Below are positions 7,814-16,180 of a stretch of DNA of 64,000 bases, one piece after another. Position 1 is the first letter of the stretch, and every line of letters starts with the position of its first letter. This DNA is from Novosphingobium sp. KA1 (GTDB lineage: Bacteria > Pseudomonadota > Alphaproteobacteria > Sphingomonadales > Sphingomonadaceae), in contig NZ_CP021248.1 in NCBI RefSeq assembly GCF_017309955.1, positions 1,709,001-1,773,000 of the forward strand. The letters are read 5' to 3'. The translations under genes were made by a program, and so were the position numbers. The notes beneath the pieces were generated by a model, which saw only the letters and a program-made list of their open reading frames with translations, was not told the origin of the DNA and did no database searches.

Positions 7814-8704
7814 TCATCCCAACGAAGCAGTCACGTCGTCGAAGAGCTCGTCGACGGCGATCCTGTGCGGGATGATCTTCTGCTCGAAGGCCCAGTCGAT
7901 GGCGAGTTCGATACCCTTGCGGTTGGCCTCCAGGCCCATCGGTGGGAACGGATCGGGAAGCCCGCCCTCAGTGAGGTTCCGGCTCTCCTCGATCATGCGA
8001 TAGAGTTCGCGCACGACATCGGGGCGGTTCTTCGTGAGATCCTGGTGCACCACGAACATGTGGTTGATAGGCACCACGCCCTGTCTCGCGAACCATTCCT
8101 TCGCGGCGTTGAAGGGATCGGGAACGAGCCTCTCGACGCGCGGGTCCTTGGGGAGGTCGACGCCCTGGAGCGTCGCGGCGAGGTCACCGTCGAGCATCAT
8201 CTGGCCGATGTCAGAGCCCTTGGGCAGGCGCACGCAGTTTTCGGGATCGGTGTATTCAAGCAAGTGGCCGTCGCCCACCGTCATCCACGTCACCTTGTCG
8301 AGATCGACCCCGTATTCGTGTTGCAGCACGCCGCGCACCCACAGCCCGGTGGTCTGCGCATACGTGCGCACGCCGACTTTCTTGCCCTCGATATCCCTGG
8401 GATCGAGGTGGCCAAGTTCACGGTTGAAGCCGGCGCAGTGGTGCTGGAAGCGGCCCGAGATCGGCGCCGGCAGCAGAACCCAAGGCTTGCCGTAGACCCG
8501 GGCCTGGAGGCAGGTCACGATTGCCAGTTCGCCGCAGTCGAAGGCGTTCTCGCGCAACATGGCCTTGAATCCGTTGTGCGCCTTTTCGGGCCCGCACAAA
8601 TCGAGCGCGACAATCTCGGAGGACACGCGTCCGTCCTTGAGCGCCTGGGTCTGCGGGTAGTCCTGTACGTTGGCCCGAAGGGTCAGGACGTCATTCTGGG
8701 TCAT
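7814..8704 (-). CDS. 4,5-dihydroxyphthalate decarboxylase-like protein (paralogue 1)
   Basis: This 296-aa protein has the two-lobed, periplasmic-binding-protein-like fold of Pht5-type decarboxylases. Characteristic stretches are FDCGELAIVTCLQARVYGKP and GKKVGVRTYAQTTGLWVRG. A second member of the family is encoded 7.5 kb away (16181-17170), with the equivalent CELAPTTYIIARAYDRPF and GVRAYSVTTGVWIRQ. No signal peptide is seen, consistent with a cytoplasmic enzyme. I chose the ATG at 8704, preceded by GGAAGAGA; a GTG codon directly in front is the alternative. It is the last gene of a minus-strand catabolic operon. A decarboxylase of an aromatic dicarboxylic acid is the likely role; the exact substrate is unknown. 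Confidence 0.75.
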   Translation of the reverse strand: MTQNDVLTLRANVQDYPQTQALKDGRVSSEIVALDLCGPEKAHNGFKAMLRENAFDCGELAIVTCLQARVYGKPWVLLPAPISGRFQHHCAGFNRELGHLDPRDIEGKKVGVRTYAQTTGLWVRGVLQHEYGVDLDKVTWMTVGDGHLLEYTDPENCVRLPKGSDIGQMMLDGDLAATLQGVDLPKDPRVERLVPDPFNAAKEWFARQGVVPINHMFVVHQDLTKNRPDVVRELYRMIEESRNLTEGGLPDPFPPMGLEANRKGIELAIDWAFEQKIIPHRIAVDELFDDVTASLG

Positions 8705-8719
8705 CACTCTCTTCCCGGC

Positions 8720-10273
8720 TCAGTAAAGCTTCACTTCGATCAGGCACGGCCCGTCCATCTCGGCCGAGCGCGCCATCTGCGCGTAAAAATCTTCGGCATT
8801 ATCGACCTGCACGCCGGGCACGCCCATGGACTTCGCCATGGCCACCCAGTCGATGGTCGGACGGTCGATGTCGATCATCGCCATGGCCTGCGGGCCGGGC
8901 TGCTGGCCCGCGCCCATGTTCGTGTATTCGGCCTTGAGGATCGCGTACTGGTTGTTCGCGAAGATGATCGTGGTGATCGGCAGCCCCTCGCGCGCCTGGG
9001 TCCAGAGCGACTGGATCGTGTACATCGCCGAACCGTCGCCCACCATACAGAAGGTCCGCCGATCCGGACAGGCCATGGCCGCGCCGGTGGCGACGGGGGT
9101 GCCGTAGCCGATCGAGCCGCCCATGTTGTTGATGAGATCGTGCGGGCGCGCGCCCATGGTGAGGCCCATGGTCTGGCGTCCCGTCGTCAGCGATTCGTCG
9201 ACGAGAATCGCGTTCTCGGGAAGTGCCGCCGAGAGGGCCTGCGCGATGGTCTCGGGATTGAGCGCGCCGCTGGGCGCCGATGTCTCGATCCGCTCCTGCA
9301 CCAGCGATGCCGCTCCCTTGAGGCCGAGCGCGTCGATCAGCATGGCGAGCCCAGCTTCGCTGTCCTCGTCCTCGGCCACCAGCGAATGGACCGTGGTGCC
9401 CGGCGCCTTCAGGAGGCTGGGCTTGTCGGGATAGGCGAAGAAGGCGACGGGCTCCTTGGTCTCCAGCGTGACGATGTGCCTGAAGTCCTTGAGGAAGGCC
9501 TGCCCCAGCGGCACCGCGTAGGGGATGCGCTCGAGCGGGGTGCGGCCGGCGCCGCGTTCGATCCGCGCGGTGAAGAACTGCGAGCCGAGCCGGCATCCGG
9601 TGCCGGCCGCGACCACGCCCGCAAGATCGAGCGCACGACTGCGCGTCGCCTTGTTGCCGAGGATCAGCAGCGTCGGCTCGCCCGAGCGCAGGACCTTGGC
9701 GACTTCATCGACGCGCGCCTGGTCGGGCGCGGGCCGTGCGCGGACCAGACCCTTGGGCAGGGCCGACGCGCCCGCATCCTTCCAGGCGGTATCGCCCGGC
9801 AGGATAAGCGTGGCGATCTGGCCGGGGTGTTCGCTGGCCTTGGCACAGGCAGTCGCGGTGTCCCAGGCGATGCTCGTCGCGCTTTCGGCGCGGCGCACCC
9901 AGTGGCTGAGCGGGCGGGCGAGGCCCTCGATGTCCGAAGTCAGCGGCGGGTCGTACTTGAGGTGCGAGGCCGAGTGCTCGCCCACCACGTTGACCATGCC
10001 CGAGGAGGCGCGCCTGGCATTGTGGATGTTCGAAAGGCCGTTGGCGAGCCCGGGGCCGAGGTGCAGCAGGGTCGAGGCCGGTACGTCCTTCATGCGGTAC
10101 CAGCCATCGGCGGCGCCCGTGCAGACGCCTTCGTAGAGGCACAGCACCGACTTCATGCGCGGATTGTCGAGCGCGGCCAGGAAGTGCATCTCCGAGGTGC
10201 CGGGGTTTGCGAAGCAGACCTCGACGCCATTGTCGACGAGCGTGTTGACGAGCGTTTCTGCACCGTTTGCCAT
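8720..10273 (-). CDS. Thiamine diphosphate-dependent enzyme, acetolactate synthase-like
   Basis: The 517-aa protein belongs to the acetolactate synthase / benzoylformate decarboxylase superfamily. The catalytic glutamate lies in LCLYEGVCTGAADGW (Glu48). The ThDP/Mg site is the segment around residue 410, VGDGSAMYTIQSLWTQAREG, ending with FANNQYAI. It starts 4 bases after the aldolase stop, so the two are likely translated together. The catabolic setting argues against branched-chain amino acid synthesis: no small subunit is nearby and a 2-oxo acid from ring cleavage is a plausible substrate. It may decarboxylate an oxo acid; this is inference from neighbourhood. Confidence 0.8.
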   Translation of the reverse strand: MANGAETLVNTLVDNGVEVCFANPGTSEMHFLAALDNPRMKSVLCLYEGVCTGAADGWYRMKDVPASTLLHLGPGLANGLSNIHNARRASSGMVNVVGEHSASHLKYDPPLTSDIEGLARPLSHWVRRAESATSIAWDTATACAKASEHPGQIATLILPGDTAWKDAGASALPKGLVRARPAPDQARVDEVAKVLRSGEPTLLILGNKATRSRALDLAGVVAAGTGCRLGSQFFTARIERGAGRTPLERIPYAVPLGQAFLKDFRHIVTLETKEPVAFFAYPDKPSLLKAPGTTVHSLVAEDEDSEAGLAMLIDALGLKGAASLVQERIETSAPSGALNPETIAQALSAALPENAILVDESLTTGRQTMGLTMGARPHDLINNMGGSIGYGTPVATGAAMACPDRRTFCMVGDGSAMYTIQSLWTQAREGLPITTIIFANNQYAILKAEYTNMGAGQQPGPQAMAMIDIDRPTIDWVAMAKSMGVPGVQVDNAEDFYAQMARSAEMDGPCLIEVKLY

Positions 10274-10277
10274 CGGA

Positions 10278-11135
10278 TCAGTACCCCGCCAGTTCGCGAC
10301 CCTGCCCGACGACGCCGTAGCTGCGCGTCGGCGCCGACATCAGGAAGCGGTAGCCCTCGCCGAGCAGGCGCTCGACGTTCTTCGCATTGGCGTGCGGGTT
10401 GCCGACGACGACATCGTGCTTCTTGCAGGTTTCGACGATCCGGTTCATCGCGCTCACCACTTCGGGATGCTCGTACTGGCGCGGGTAGCCGAGGGCCTGA
10501 CTGAGATCGCCCTCGCCGATCAGCACGAAGCCGATGCCGGGAACATTGGCGAGGATGTCGTCGAGGTTCTCGATCGCCTCGGGGCTCTCGCACATCATGC
10601 CCACCAGCAGTTCGCCGTGCGGCGCCAGCGGCCAGACATCGGCCTTGGCGTAGTAATCGGCCTGGGTGAGCCCCCAGTAGCGCGCCGCAGTCGCCGGGCC
10701 GTCGCCGCGAATGCCCTTGGGTTCGTAAAGCGCGGCGCCCGTGGGCTTGGCATAGCGGCACGAGGCGACCATGTTGTAAGCCTGCTCGACCGTCGAGACG
10801 TGCGGGGTGATGACGCCGTAGACGCCGCGGTCGAGCACTTGCTTCGCCTGGAACTGGTTCATCTCGCCACCGTTCGCAGGGATGCGCGCGATCGGCGTGA
10901 CCGAAGGCGCCACCGAACCGGTCTCGGCGATCCGCTTGCGATTGAGCATGTACTGGAGCGCATCGCCGAGCGCGGAGACGTCGTAGGGATTGTGCTCCAT
11001 CTCGAAGACCACGCCGTCATAGGGCGCGTCGGTCATTTCCTGCGCGGTCAGCTTGTCGACCTTGGCGAAGCAGGTGAAGGCGGGCTTGCCGCTTTCGAGC
11101 GCGCGGATGATGCCGTTGAGGCGGGTATCGGTCAT
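10278..11135 (-). CDS. HpcH/HpaI-family aldolase
   Basis: This 285-aa class II metal-dependent aldolase would cleave a 4-hydroxy-2-oxo acid to pyruvate and a second carbonyl product. Family features are visible: the FEMEHNP segment, ARIPAN with the substrate-binding Arg, QVLDRGVYGVITPHV, and the metal-ligand Glu and Asp in CESPEAIENLDDIL and IGEGDLSQALG. It sits between the ThDP enzyme and the ring-cleavage dioxygenase. In the gallate/protocatechuate 4,5-pathway the last step is cleavage of 4-carboxy-4-hydroxy-2-oxoadipate to pyruvate and oxaloacetate. This protein could do that, although the known sphingomonad enzyme (LigK) belongs to another family. Confidence 0.82.
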   Translation of the reverse strand: MTDTRLNGIIRALESGKPAFTCFAKVDKLTAQEMTDAPYDGVVFEMEHNPYDVSALGDALQYMLNRKRIAETGSVAPSVTPIARIPANGGEMNQFQAKQVLDRGVYGVITPHVSTVEQAYNMVASCRYAKPTGAALYEPKGIRGDGPATAARYWGLTQADYYAKADVWPLAPHGELLVGMMCESPEAIENLDDILANVPGIGFVLIGEGDLSQALGYPRQYEHPEVVSAMNRIVETCKKHDVVVGNPHANAKNVERLLGEGYRFLMSAPTRSYGVVGQGRELAGY

Positions 11136-11281
11136 TGTCGTGATCTCTCGTTTTAGGGCCTTGCCCCGGTCTCAGGCCTATGCCCTACCCTCTGCCGGGC
11201 GACATCGCGCGATTGAACCGGCGACCGCCGCCATCGAATAAGGGCCGGAATTCGCGAGGAAGCCCGACCCTTTTTCCGTCT

Positions 11282-12280
11282 CTATTCCTCAGGCTGCCAG
11301 TACATGAAGCCCATGCCCTCGCCCGTGCCCGCCTCGGTGCGCCAGCAGGGAACGTAGTCGACCAGCGTCATCTTCGCGCCGGTGTGCTGGAGCGCCATCA
11401 TCACGATCGAGTAGATCTTCACCTCGCTGGTGCCCGACTGGTAATAAGTGTCGGGGATCGCGGCGAGGCCTTCGTAGTCGTAGTTCGCCAGCTTCTCCAT
11501 GACGTCGCGGTCGAAGACCTCGTCGTTGACGAAGTGCGAGAGCCCGCCGCTCGCGATCACGGCCACGCGCACGTCTTCCGGCCAGGCCTCGATCGCATCG
11601 CGCAAGCAGCGGCCGAATTCGATGCAGCGCGCCATCGAGGGCTGCGTCGGCGGATAGAACAGGTTGAACAGCACCGGCACGTGGCGCGGCACTTCGTCGC
11701 GCATGATCTGGTGGTAGACGAAGCTGTAGGCATGCGGGACCACCGGGTAGTCCGGCGCATAGCCCTGGCGGCTTTCCATCCAGGTGTTCTGCGGCCACTT
11801 CTGGAGATCGTTGAGGTCGAAGCCCTCCTTCTGGAAGGCCTGGATCAGGTAGGTCGCGAGCTCGGGATAGGCCTCATGCACGACGTGGTGGTCGGGCGCG
11901 TAGACGGGGCGCTGCGGCGGGCCGTTGTGTACCTGCTCGCCGGTGTAGATGGTGATCGAGGGCGACTGGTCGGGCCAGATTTCCTTCTGGTCCTTGCCGA
12001 GCACGATGCAGACATCGACCTTGGCCCGCGCGTATGCCTCGGCCATTTCGTCGAGCGCGGCGCGGCAGCGCCCGGCCCGTTCGGTGCGTTCCTCGAGGGT
12101 GAGGAAGGGGGCGAAGGCGGCGCCGCGCTCGGCCTCGAGTTCGGGGTAGGTCCAGGTGCGACCCTGATACCAGAGCTCGGGGTTCCTGCGGTCGCGCTCG
12201 CCATTGTTCAGCCAGTCCTCGGGCGCCTGCCCGAGCATGCCGCTGTGCGGAACCGCCATGCCGAATACGATCTCAGCCAT
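11282..12280 (-). CDS. LigB-family extradiol ring-cleavage dioxygenase
   Basis: This 332-aa single-chain enzyme matches the LigB superfamily of Fe(II) extradiol dioxygenases. The N-terminal iron-site histidine is in GMAVPHSGML and the C-terminal signature in IASGGLSHFVNDE (about residue 243). No LigA-type small subunit is encoded next to it, as in gallate or 3-O-methylgallate dioxygenases; the length is close to the latter. It would open the ring of a catechol carrying a carboxylate. Neighbouring LigI-like, LigJ-like and aldolase genes continue the pathway, so the product is probably pyrone dicarboxylate or 4-oxalomesaconate. The substrate is inferred. Confidence 0.85.
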   Translation of the reverse strand: MAEIVFGMAVPHSGMLGQAPEDWLNNGERDRRNPELWYQGRTWTYPELEAERGAAFAPFLTLEERTERAGRCRAALDEMAEAYARAKVDVCIVLGKDQKEIWPDQSPSITIYTGEQVHNGPPQRPVYAPDHHVVHEAYPELATYLIQAFQKEGFDLNDLQKWPQNTWMESRQGYAPDYPVVPHAYSFVYHQIMRDEVPRHVPVLFNLFYPPTQPSMARCIEFGRCLRDAIEAWPEDVRVAVIASGGLSHFVNDEVFDRDVMEKLANYDYEGLAAIPDTYYQSGTSEVKIYSIVMMALQHTGAKMTLVDYVPCWRTEAGTGEGMGFMYWQPEE

Positions 12281-12415
12281 CTCGCGTCCTCTCGTGAAAT
12301 CCGTTTCATGCGCAGGCCGTGCCGCGCGGTCATCCGGGCCCTAGGGAGCGCTGGCCGCTCCCGCCCATTCAATGTGCGCCGTGGGCGATTGCAAGCTGCC
12401 CGCCCAGGCTGCCCC

Positions 12416-13741
12416 TCACCCGGCCGCTTCGTCCGAGATCTTCGGCGCCCACTCGGGACGCAGCACCAGCCAGGTAGTCAGCGCGCCGATCACGAGGAAC
12501 ACGAAGATCACCATCATCGGCAGGTCGTATCCGCCCGAGACGTGGAGCAGCCAGCCCGAAAGGCTTGCCGCGACCCCGCCGGCAAGGCTCGTCGCCACCT
12601 GCTGCACGCCCGTTACCAGGCCAACCGCGGGCGCCGGGATCAGCGTCAGCCGGCAGAGCGCGAGGTTGTTCGCGGTGGCAAGACCCAGGCACGAGAGCGA
12701 GAACACGTTCCAGAACAGCGCCGCATCGAGCGAGGTCGCATAGGCCCCCAGCAAGACCGTGCAGGCGCCCATGAAACCGGCGATGACGAAAGCCTTGCGC
12801 ACGAAGACCGGATCGCCGCCACGCGCAATCACCCGGTCCGCGAGCCAGCCAGCGATAACGGCGACGATGGCGATGCCAGCAAAGCTGAAGAAGGTGAACA
12901 GACCCGAGGTCTCGAGGCTGAGCCCGCGCCGCTCGACGAGGTAGCTGGGCATCCAGGTCATGCAGAAGAAGGTGAAGTAGCCGTAGCAGAAGTTCACCAC
13001 CAGCGTGCCCCAGACGAGCGGGCTCGAAAGGATGCTGGCGAAGGTCACCGAGGAGGCCTTGCGCCGGATCGCGGCCATGTCGGCCTTGCGCGGCAGGTCG
13101 TTCCTGACGAGGCCCATCCACGGCAGCAGCCAGACGAGGCCGACCGCGCCCGTCGCGATGAACATCACCCGCCAGTCGTAGGCGGTGATCAGCCAGGCCG
13201 CGATCGGCGCGCCGATCGCGGGTCCGAACTTGTTGCCCATCGCGAAGATCCCCACCGCGGTGCCGCTCTGGCCCTCGGGAAAATTGTTGCGGATCCAGCG
13301 GTAGCTGGCGGGCATGACCACCGCCTCGGCAGCGCCGACGATGAAGCGCATGAGCACCAGCGCCATGAGCGAGGAGATCATCCCCGTCACCGCGGTCGCC
13401 ACGCACCACAGCACGAAGCACACCGTGTAGGGCGTCTTGACGCCGTAGCGGTCGACGACCCACCCTGCGGGGATCTGGATCATGCCATAGGACCAGAAGA
13501 ATGCCGCGTTCACCCAGCCCCGATCGACGTCGGTCAGCCCGAAGTGCTCAATGAACGGCGCGTCGGCGAGCGCGGAGGAGACGCTCGTGCGGTCGACGAA
13601 GGCGATCATCACGCCCAGCGCCAGCAACCCCAGCACCGCCCAGCTGGCCGGGCTGGCAGCGAGACTGGCAGCGGAACGGGCGGGCCCCGCGACGCTTGCC
13701 GTCGCCGCCCGCTGCCCCGGCGCTTCCAGTGCCTTGTCCAT
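12416..13741 (-). CDS. MFS transporter, anion:cation symporter-like
   Basis: The protein, 441 aa from the chosen start, has about 12 hydrophobic segments and the MFS loop motif WVVDRYGVKTPY. The first membrane segment is followed by FVDRTSVSSAL, as in the ACS group that carries organic and aromatic acid anions. The ATG at 13741 is preceded by GGAGAGAG. A longer frame beginning at 13867 would overlap the upstream hydrolase gene and adds a basic, non-membrane leader, so it is rejected. Located within the catabolic operon, it probably imports the aromatic substrate. No substrate-determining residue can be named. Confidence 0.85.
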   Translation of the reverse strand: MDKALEAPGQRAATASVAGPARSAASLAASPASWAVLGLLALGVMIAFVDRTSVSSALADAPFIEHFGLTDVDRGWVNAAFFWSYGMIQIPAGWVVDRYGVKTPYTVCFVLWCVATAVTGMISSLMALVLMRFIVGAAEAVVMPASYRWIRNNFPEGQSGTAVGIFAMGNKFGPAIGAPIAAWLITAYDWRVMFIATGAVGLVWLLPWMGLVRNDLPRKADMAAIRRKASSVTFASILSSPLVWGTLVVNFCYGYFTFFCMTWMPSYLVERRGLSLETSGLFTFFSFAGIAIVAVIAGWLADRVIARGGDPVFVRKAFVIAGFMGACTVLLGAYATSLDAALFWNVFSLSCLGLATANNLALCRLTLIPAPAVGLVTGVQQVATSLAGGVAASLSGWLLHVSGGYDLPMMVIFVFLVIGALTTWLVLRPEWAPKISDEAAG

Positions 13742-13787
13742 CTCGTCTCTCTCCACGTTCCCGTTTTCCGTTGTCGCGGACGGCAAA

Positions 13788-14642
13788 TCAGTCGTCCAGT
13801 GCCGGGTAGAGCTTCTGCGCCGTCTTCGCGAAGATCCACTCGCGGTCTTCGTCCGAAAGGCAGGCAAGGCGCTGTTCGGCGGTGGCCTTGATCTCGGCCA
13901 GCGTGCCGGGCGAAGTCGGGTAGTTCGACCCCCAGGCCATGCGGCTCGCGCCGAAGACCTCGACGAGCCTGGGGAACAGCGTCTCGGGGCGCGCCTCGCC
14001 CTTCACGCTGTCACCCATGATGCGCGGCGTGAGCTTGAGAAAGATGTTCGTGATCGGCGCGAGGTCGAAGAGGCCCTGCGCCTGCGCATAAGGCGCCCCG
14101 TCGGTCACGTCGGGGCGACCGAGGTGGTCGAGGATGATCGGCACCTGCGGGAAGCGCCTCGCCAGCGCGGTCACAGCGGGAAGACCGACGGGGCCGGTCT
14201 GGATGCACATGGTGAGGCCCAGTTCGCCCAGCAGTTCCCAGGCCGGGTAGGCGCGCGCATCGTCGAGCTCGCTGGGATCGAATTCCTTCGTCGAACCGCC
14301 GGTGAAGACGCGCAGCCCCTTGAGCCCCCTGTCCACCCACATGCGGATCGTCTCGCAGGCGTCGGGCGCCAGCACATCGACCGAGCCCACCGCGATCAAG
14401 CGGCCGGCATGGCGGTTGCAGGCGTCGACCACGTAGCTGTTGTCGAAGCCATACGTGGTCGAGGAATGGACCACCGCCGCCTTGGCGACGCTCGCCTCGT
14501 CCATCGAGGCGATCAGCGTCTCCACGGTGCTCGGCCGCTCCTGCGACCAGTCCGACCGCTTCCCGAACAGCGGCGCGGGCGGATAGGCCCGTTCATCGTC
14601 GGAAATGACGTGGGGGTGGATATCGACGAAGCTGGATTTCAT
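13788..14642 (-). CDS. Amidohydrolase, LigI-like (pyrone dicarboxylate lactonase family)
   Basis: This 284-aa TIM-barrel hydrolase belongs to the COG3618 group that contains LigI, which hydrolyses 2-pyrone-4,6-dicarboxylate to 4-oxalomesaconate. It has the barrel-strand-1 motif DIHPH (His9, His11), IILDHLGRP near residue 170, and a C-terminal WGSNYP where many superfamily members have Asp rather than Asn; Asn is also known in this group. Adjacent genes encode the dioxygenase that could form the lactone and the LigJ-like hydratase that uses its product. Function as PDC lactonase is therefore likely but not proven. Confidence 0.75.
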   Translation of the reverse strand: MKSSFVDIHPHVISDDERAYPPAPLFGKRSDWSQERPSTVETLIASMDEASVAKAAVVHSSTTYGFDNSYVVDACNRHAGRLIAVGSVDVLAPDACETIRMWVDRGLKGLRVFTGGSTKEFDPSELDDARAYPAWELLGELGLTMCIQTGPVGLPAVTALARRFPQVPIILDHLGRPDVTDGAPYAQAQGLFDLAPITNIFLKLTPRIMGDSVKGEARPETLFPRLVEVFGASRMAWGSNYPTSPGTLAEIKATAEQRLACLSDEDREWIFAKTAQKLYPALDD

Positions 14643-14804
14643 GCACCTGTCTCCGTTGCCGGAAGCGTTGCCATGCGCTCCGGCTGTCGTTCTGTGGGTT
14701 TCAGTCTGGGGTTGGGGCGACGGCGGCGGGAGTTCAATGTCAGCCGCGAGGCATAACTTGTGCCGCCGTCGCCTGTTCAGTGGTTCGGGCTCAAAGGCTC
14801 CGGT

Positions 14805-15830
14805 TCACAGCCCGCGGGCCTTGAGCCTCGCGTCGAGACGCGGATAGACGCGGCGGGCATTGCCCTCGAAGATCGCGAAACGGTCGTCATCCGACAGCGC
14901 CTCGCAGGCATCGACGTAGCGCCTGGTGTCGTCGAAATAGTGCCCGGTATCAGGGTCGCAGCCGCGCACCGCACCGATCATTTCCGAACCGAACAGCACG
15001 TTCGAGGTCGGCACGACCTTGGTCAGCAGCTCGACGCCCGGATGGTGGTAGACGCAGGTATCGAAGTAGATGTTGTCGAGCAGCCCCTCGAGCGGGCGGT
15101 CCATCATCTCGAGGCTCATCCCGCGATACCGACCCCAGTGATAGGGCACCGCGCCGCCGCCGTGCGGGATCACGAGGCGAAGCGTCGGGAAGTCCTTGAA
15201 CAGGTCGCTCTGCAGGATCTGCATGAAAACCGAGGTATCGGCGTTGAGATAGTGCGCCCCGGTGCCGTGGAAGTTCGGATTGCACGAGGCCGCGACGTGG
15301 ACCATGCCCGGAACGTCCAGTTCGCACATCGCCTCGAACAGAGGGTACCATTCGCGGTCGGTGAAGGGCTTGCCGGTCCAGTAGCCGCCGGTGGGATCGG
15401 GGTTCACGTTGACCCCCACGAAGCCCAGTTCCTCGACCACGCGGCGAAGCTCGGGGATCGAATTCTTCGGCGACGCATAGGGGCTCTGCGGCAGCATGGC
15501 GACCGGCGCGAAGTTGTCGGGATACATCTCGGTGACGCGGTACACGAGATCGTTCGAGACGCTCGCCCACTCGAGGCTGGTGCGCTCGTTGCCGAGGTGG
15601 TGGCTCATCAGGCCCGCGATCGGCGAGAACAGCGTGAGGTCGCTGCCGCGCTCCTGCTGGAGCTTGAGCTGGCCACCCTCGATGCCCTCGCGAATCTCGT
15701 CGTCGCTGACGCGCGCGTCGGCCACGAGGGGCGCATTGGCCAGGTCATCGGCCGCCGCGACTTGGCTGGCACGCCAATCGCGGAAGTGCCTGGGAACCGT
15801 CGTGAAGTGGCCGTGACAGTCGATGATCAT
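14805..15830 (-). CDS. ligJ: 4-oxalomesaconate hydratase, LigJ-like
   Basis: At 341 aa this matches the length of sphingomonad LigJ and resembles it along its whole length as I remember the sequence. Metal-site motif IDCHGH is at residues 3-8, followed by HVAASCNPNFHGTGAHYL, IPHGGGAVPYHWGRYRGM and FGSEMIGAVRG, then the ending EGNARRVYPRLDARLKARGL. LigJ adds water to 4-oxalomesaconate to give 4-carboxy-4-hydroxy-2-oxoadipate. It is separated by 162 bases from the LigI-like gene downstream and by a structured repeat from the decarboxylase-like gene upstream. Close LigJ relatives act in gallate and protocatechuate catabolism. Confidence 0.85.
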   Translation of the reverse strand: MIIDCHGHFTTVPRHFRDWRASQVAAADDLANAPLVADARVSDDEIREGIEGGQLKLQQERGSDLTLFSPIAGLMSHHLGNERTSLEWASVSNDLVYRVTEMYPDNFAPVAMLPQSPYASPKNSIPELRRVVEELGFVGVNVNPDPTGGYWTGKPFTDREWYPLFEAMCELDVPGMVHVAASCNPNFHGTGAHYLNADTSVFMQILQSDLFKDFPTLRLVIPHGGGAVPYHWGRYRGMSLEMMDRPLEGLLDNIYFDTCVYHHPGVELLTKVVPTSNVLFGSEMIGAVRGCDPDTGHYFDDTRRYVDACEALSDDDRFAIFEGNARRVYPRLDARLKARGL

Positions 15831-15961
15831 GGGATTCTCCAGTGAAATGCCTTTGTCGCGGTCCTAGGCGCGACGGGCAAGCAGGCGGGGATTGATTTGC
15901 CCGCCGGGCCGAAAGGTTCGCTGCCGGTTGAGGTTGGGCCGAAGTTCACGAAGGTGAGACA

Positions 15962-16165
15962 AAAAGTTGAATCAAGGGGTTTACCACCCCTTGACCCCGT
16001 GAACGGTAGGCGTTGCGCGGCATTCAAGCGTCAGACTCGGATTGCGCCGCAGGCTATTTGGTCTCCCGGCGCAACGGCAGCACGACGACGAGGCGGCACG
16101 CAATGCAGACAATTCAGGGAGCTCGAAGGCGATGGCCCTCGAAACTTCCCTTTTGTCTTCCTTCC
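15962..16165. repeat. Structured intergenic repeat, copy 1 (other at 21267-21478)
   Basis: This roughly 200-bp block resembles 21267-21478. Both begin with a perfect hairpin, CAAGGGGT plus a 5-base loop plus ACCCCTTG (15973-15993 here). Both contain ATTGCGCCGCAGGC or CTGCGCCGCAGGC in the middle, and end with GGGAGCTCGA, a second hairpin, CCCTCGAAA and a pyrimidine-rich tail. It fills the gap between two genes of the catabolic operon. Confidence 0.7.
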
Positions 16166-16180
16166 TTGCGTCCGCCCCGA

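Noticed and set aside
8720..10273. ilvB of branched-chain amino acid synthesis
   Set aside because: No small subunit or other ilv gene is adjacent and the gene sits inside a catabolic operon.
7865..10504. Plus-strand frame of 879 codons
   Set aside because: It is antisense to the decarboxylase-like and ThDP enzyme genes, which have clear families. High GC content produces long shadow frames here.
11180..13891. Plus-strand frame of 903 codons
   Set aside because: Antisense to the dioxygenase and MFS genes. Its sequence is rich in Arg, His and Asp and matches no family.
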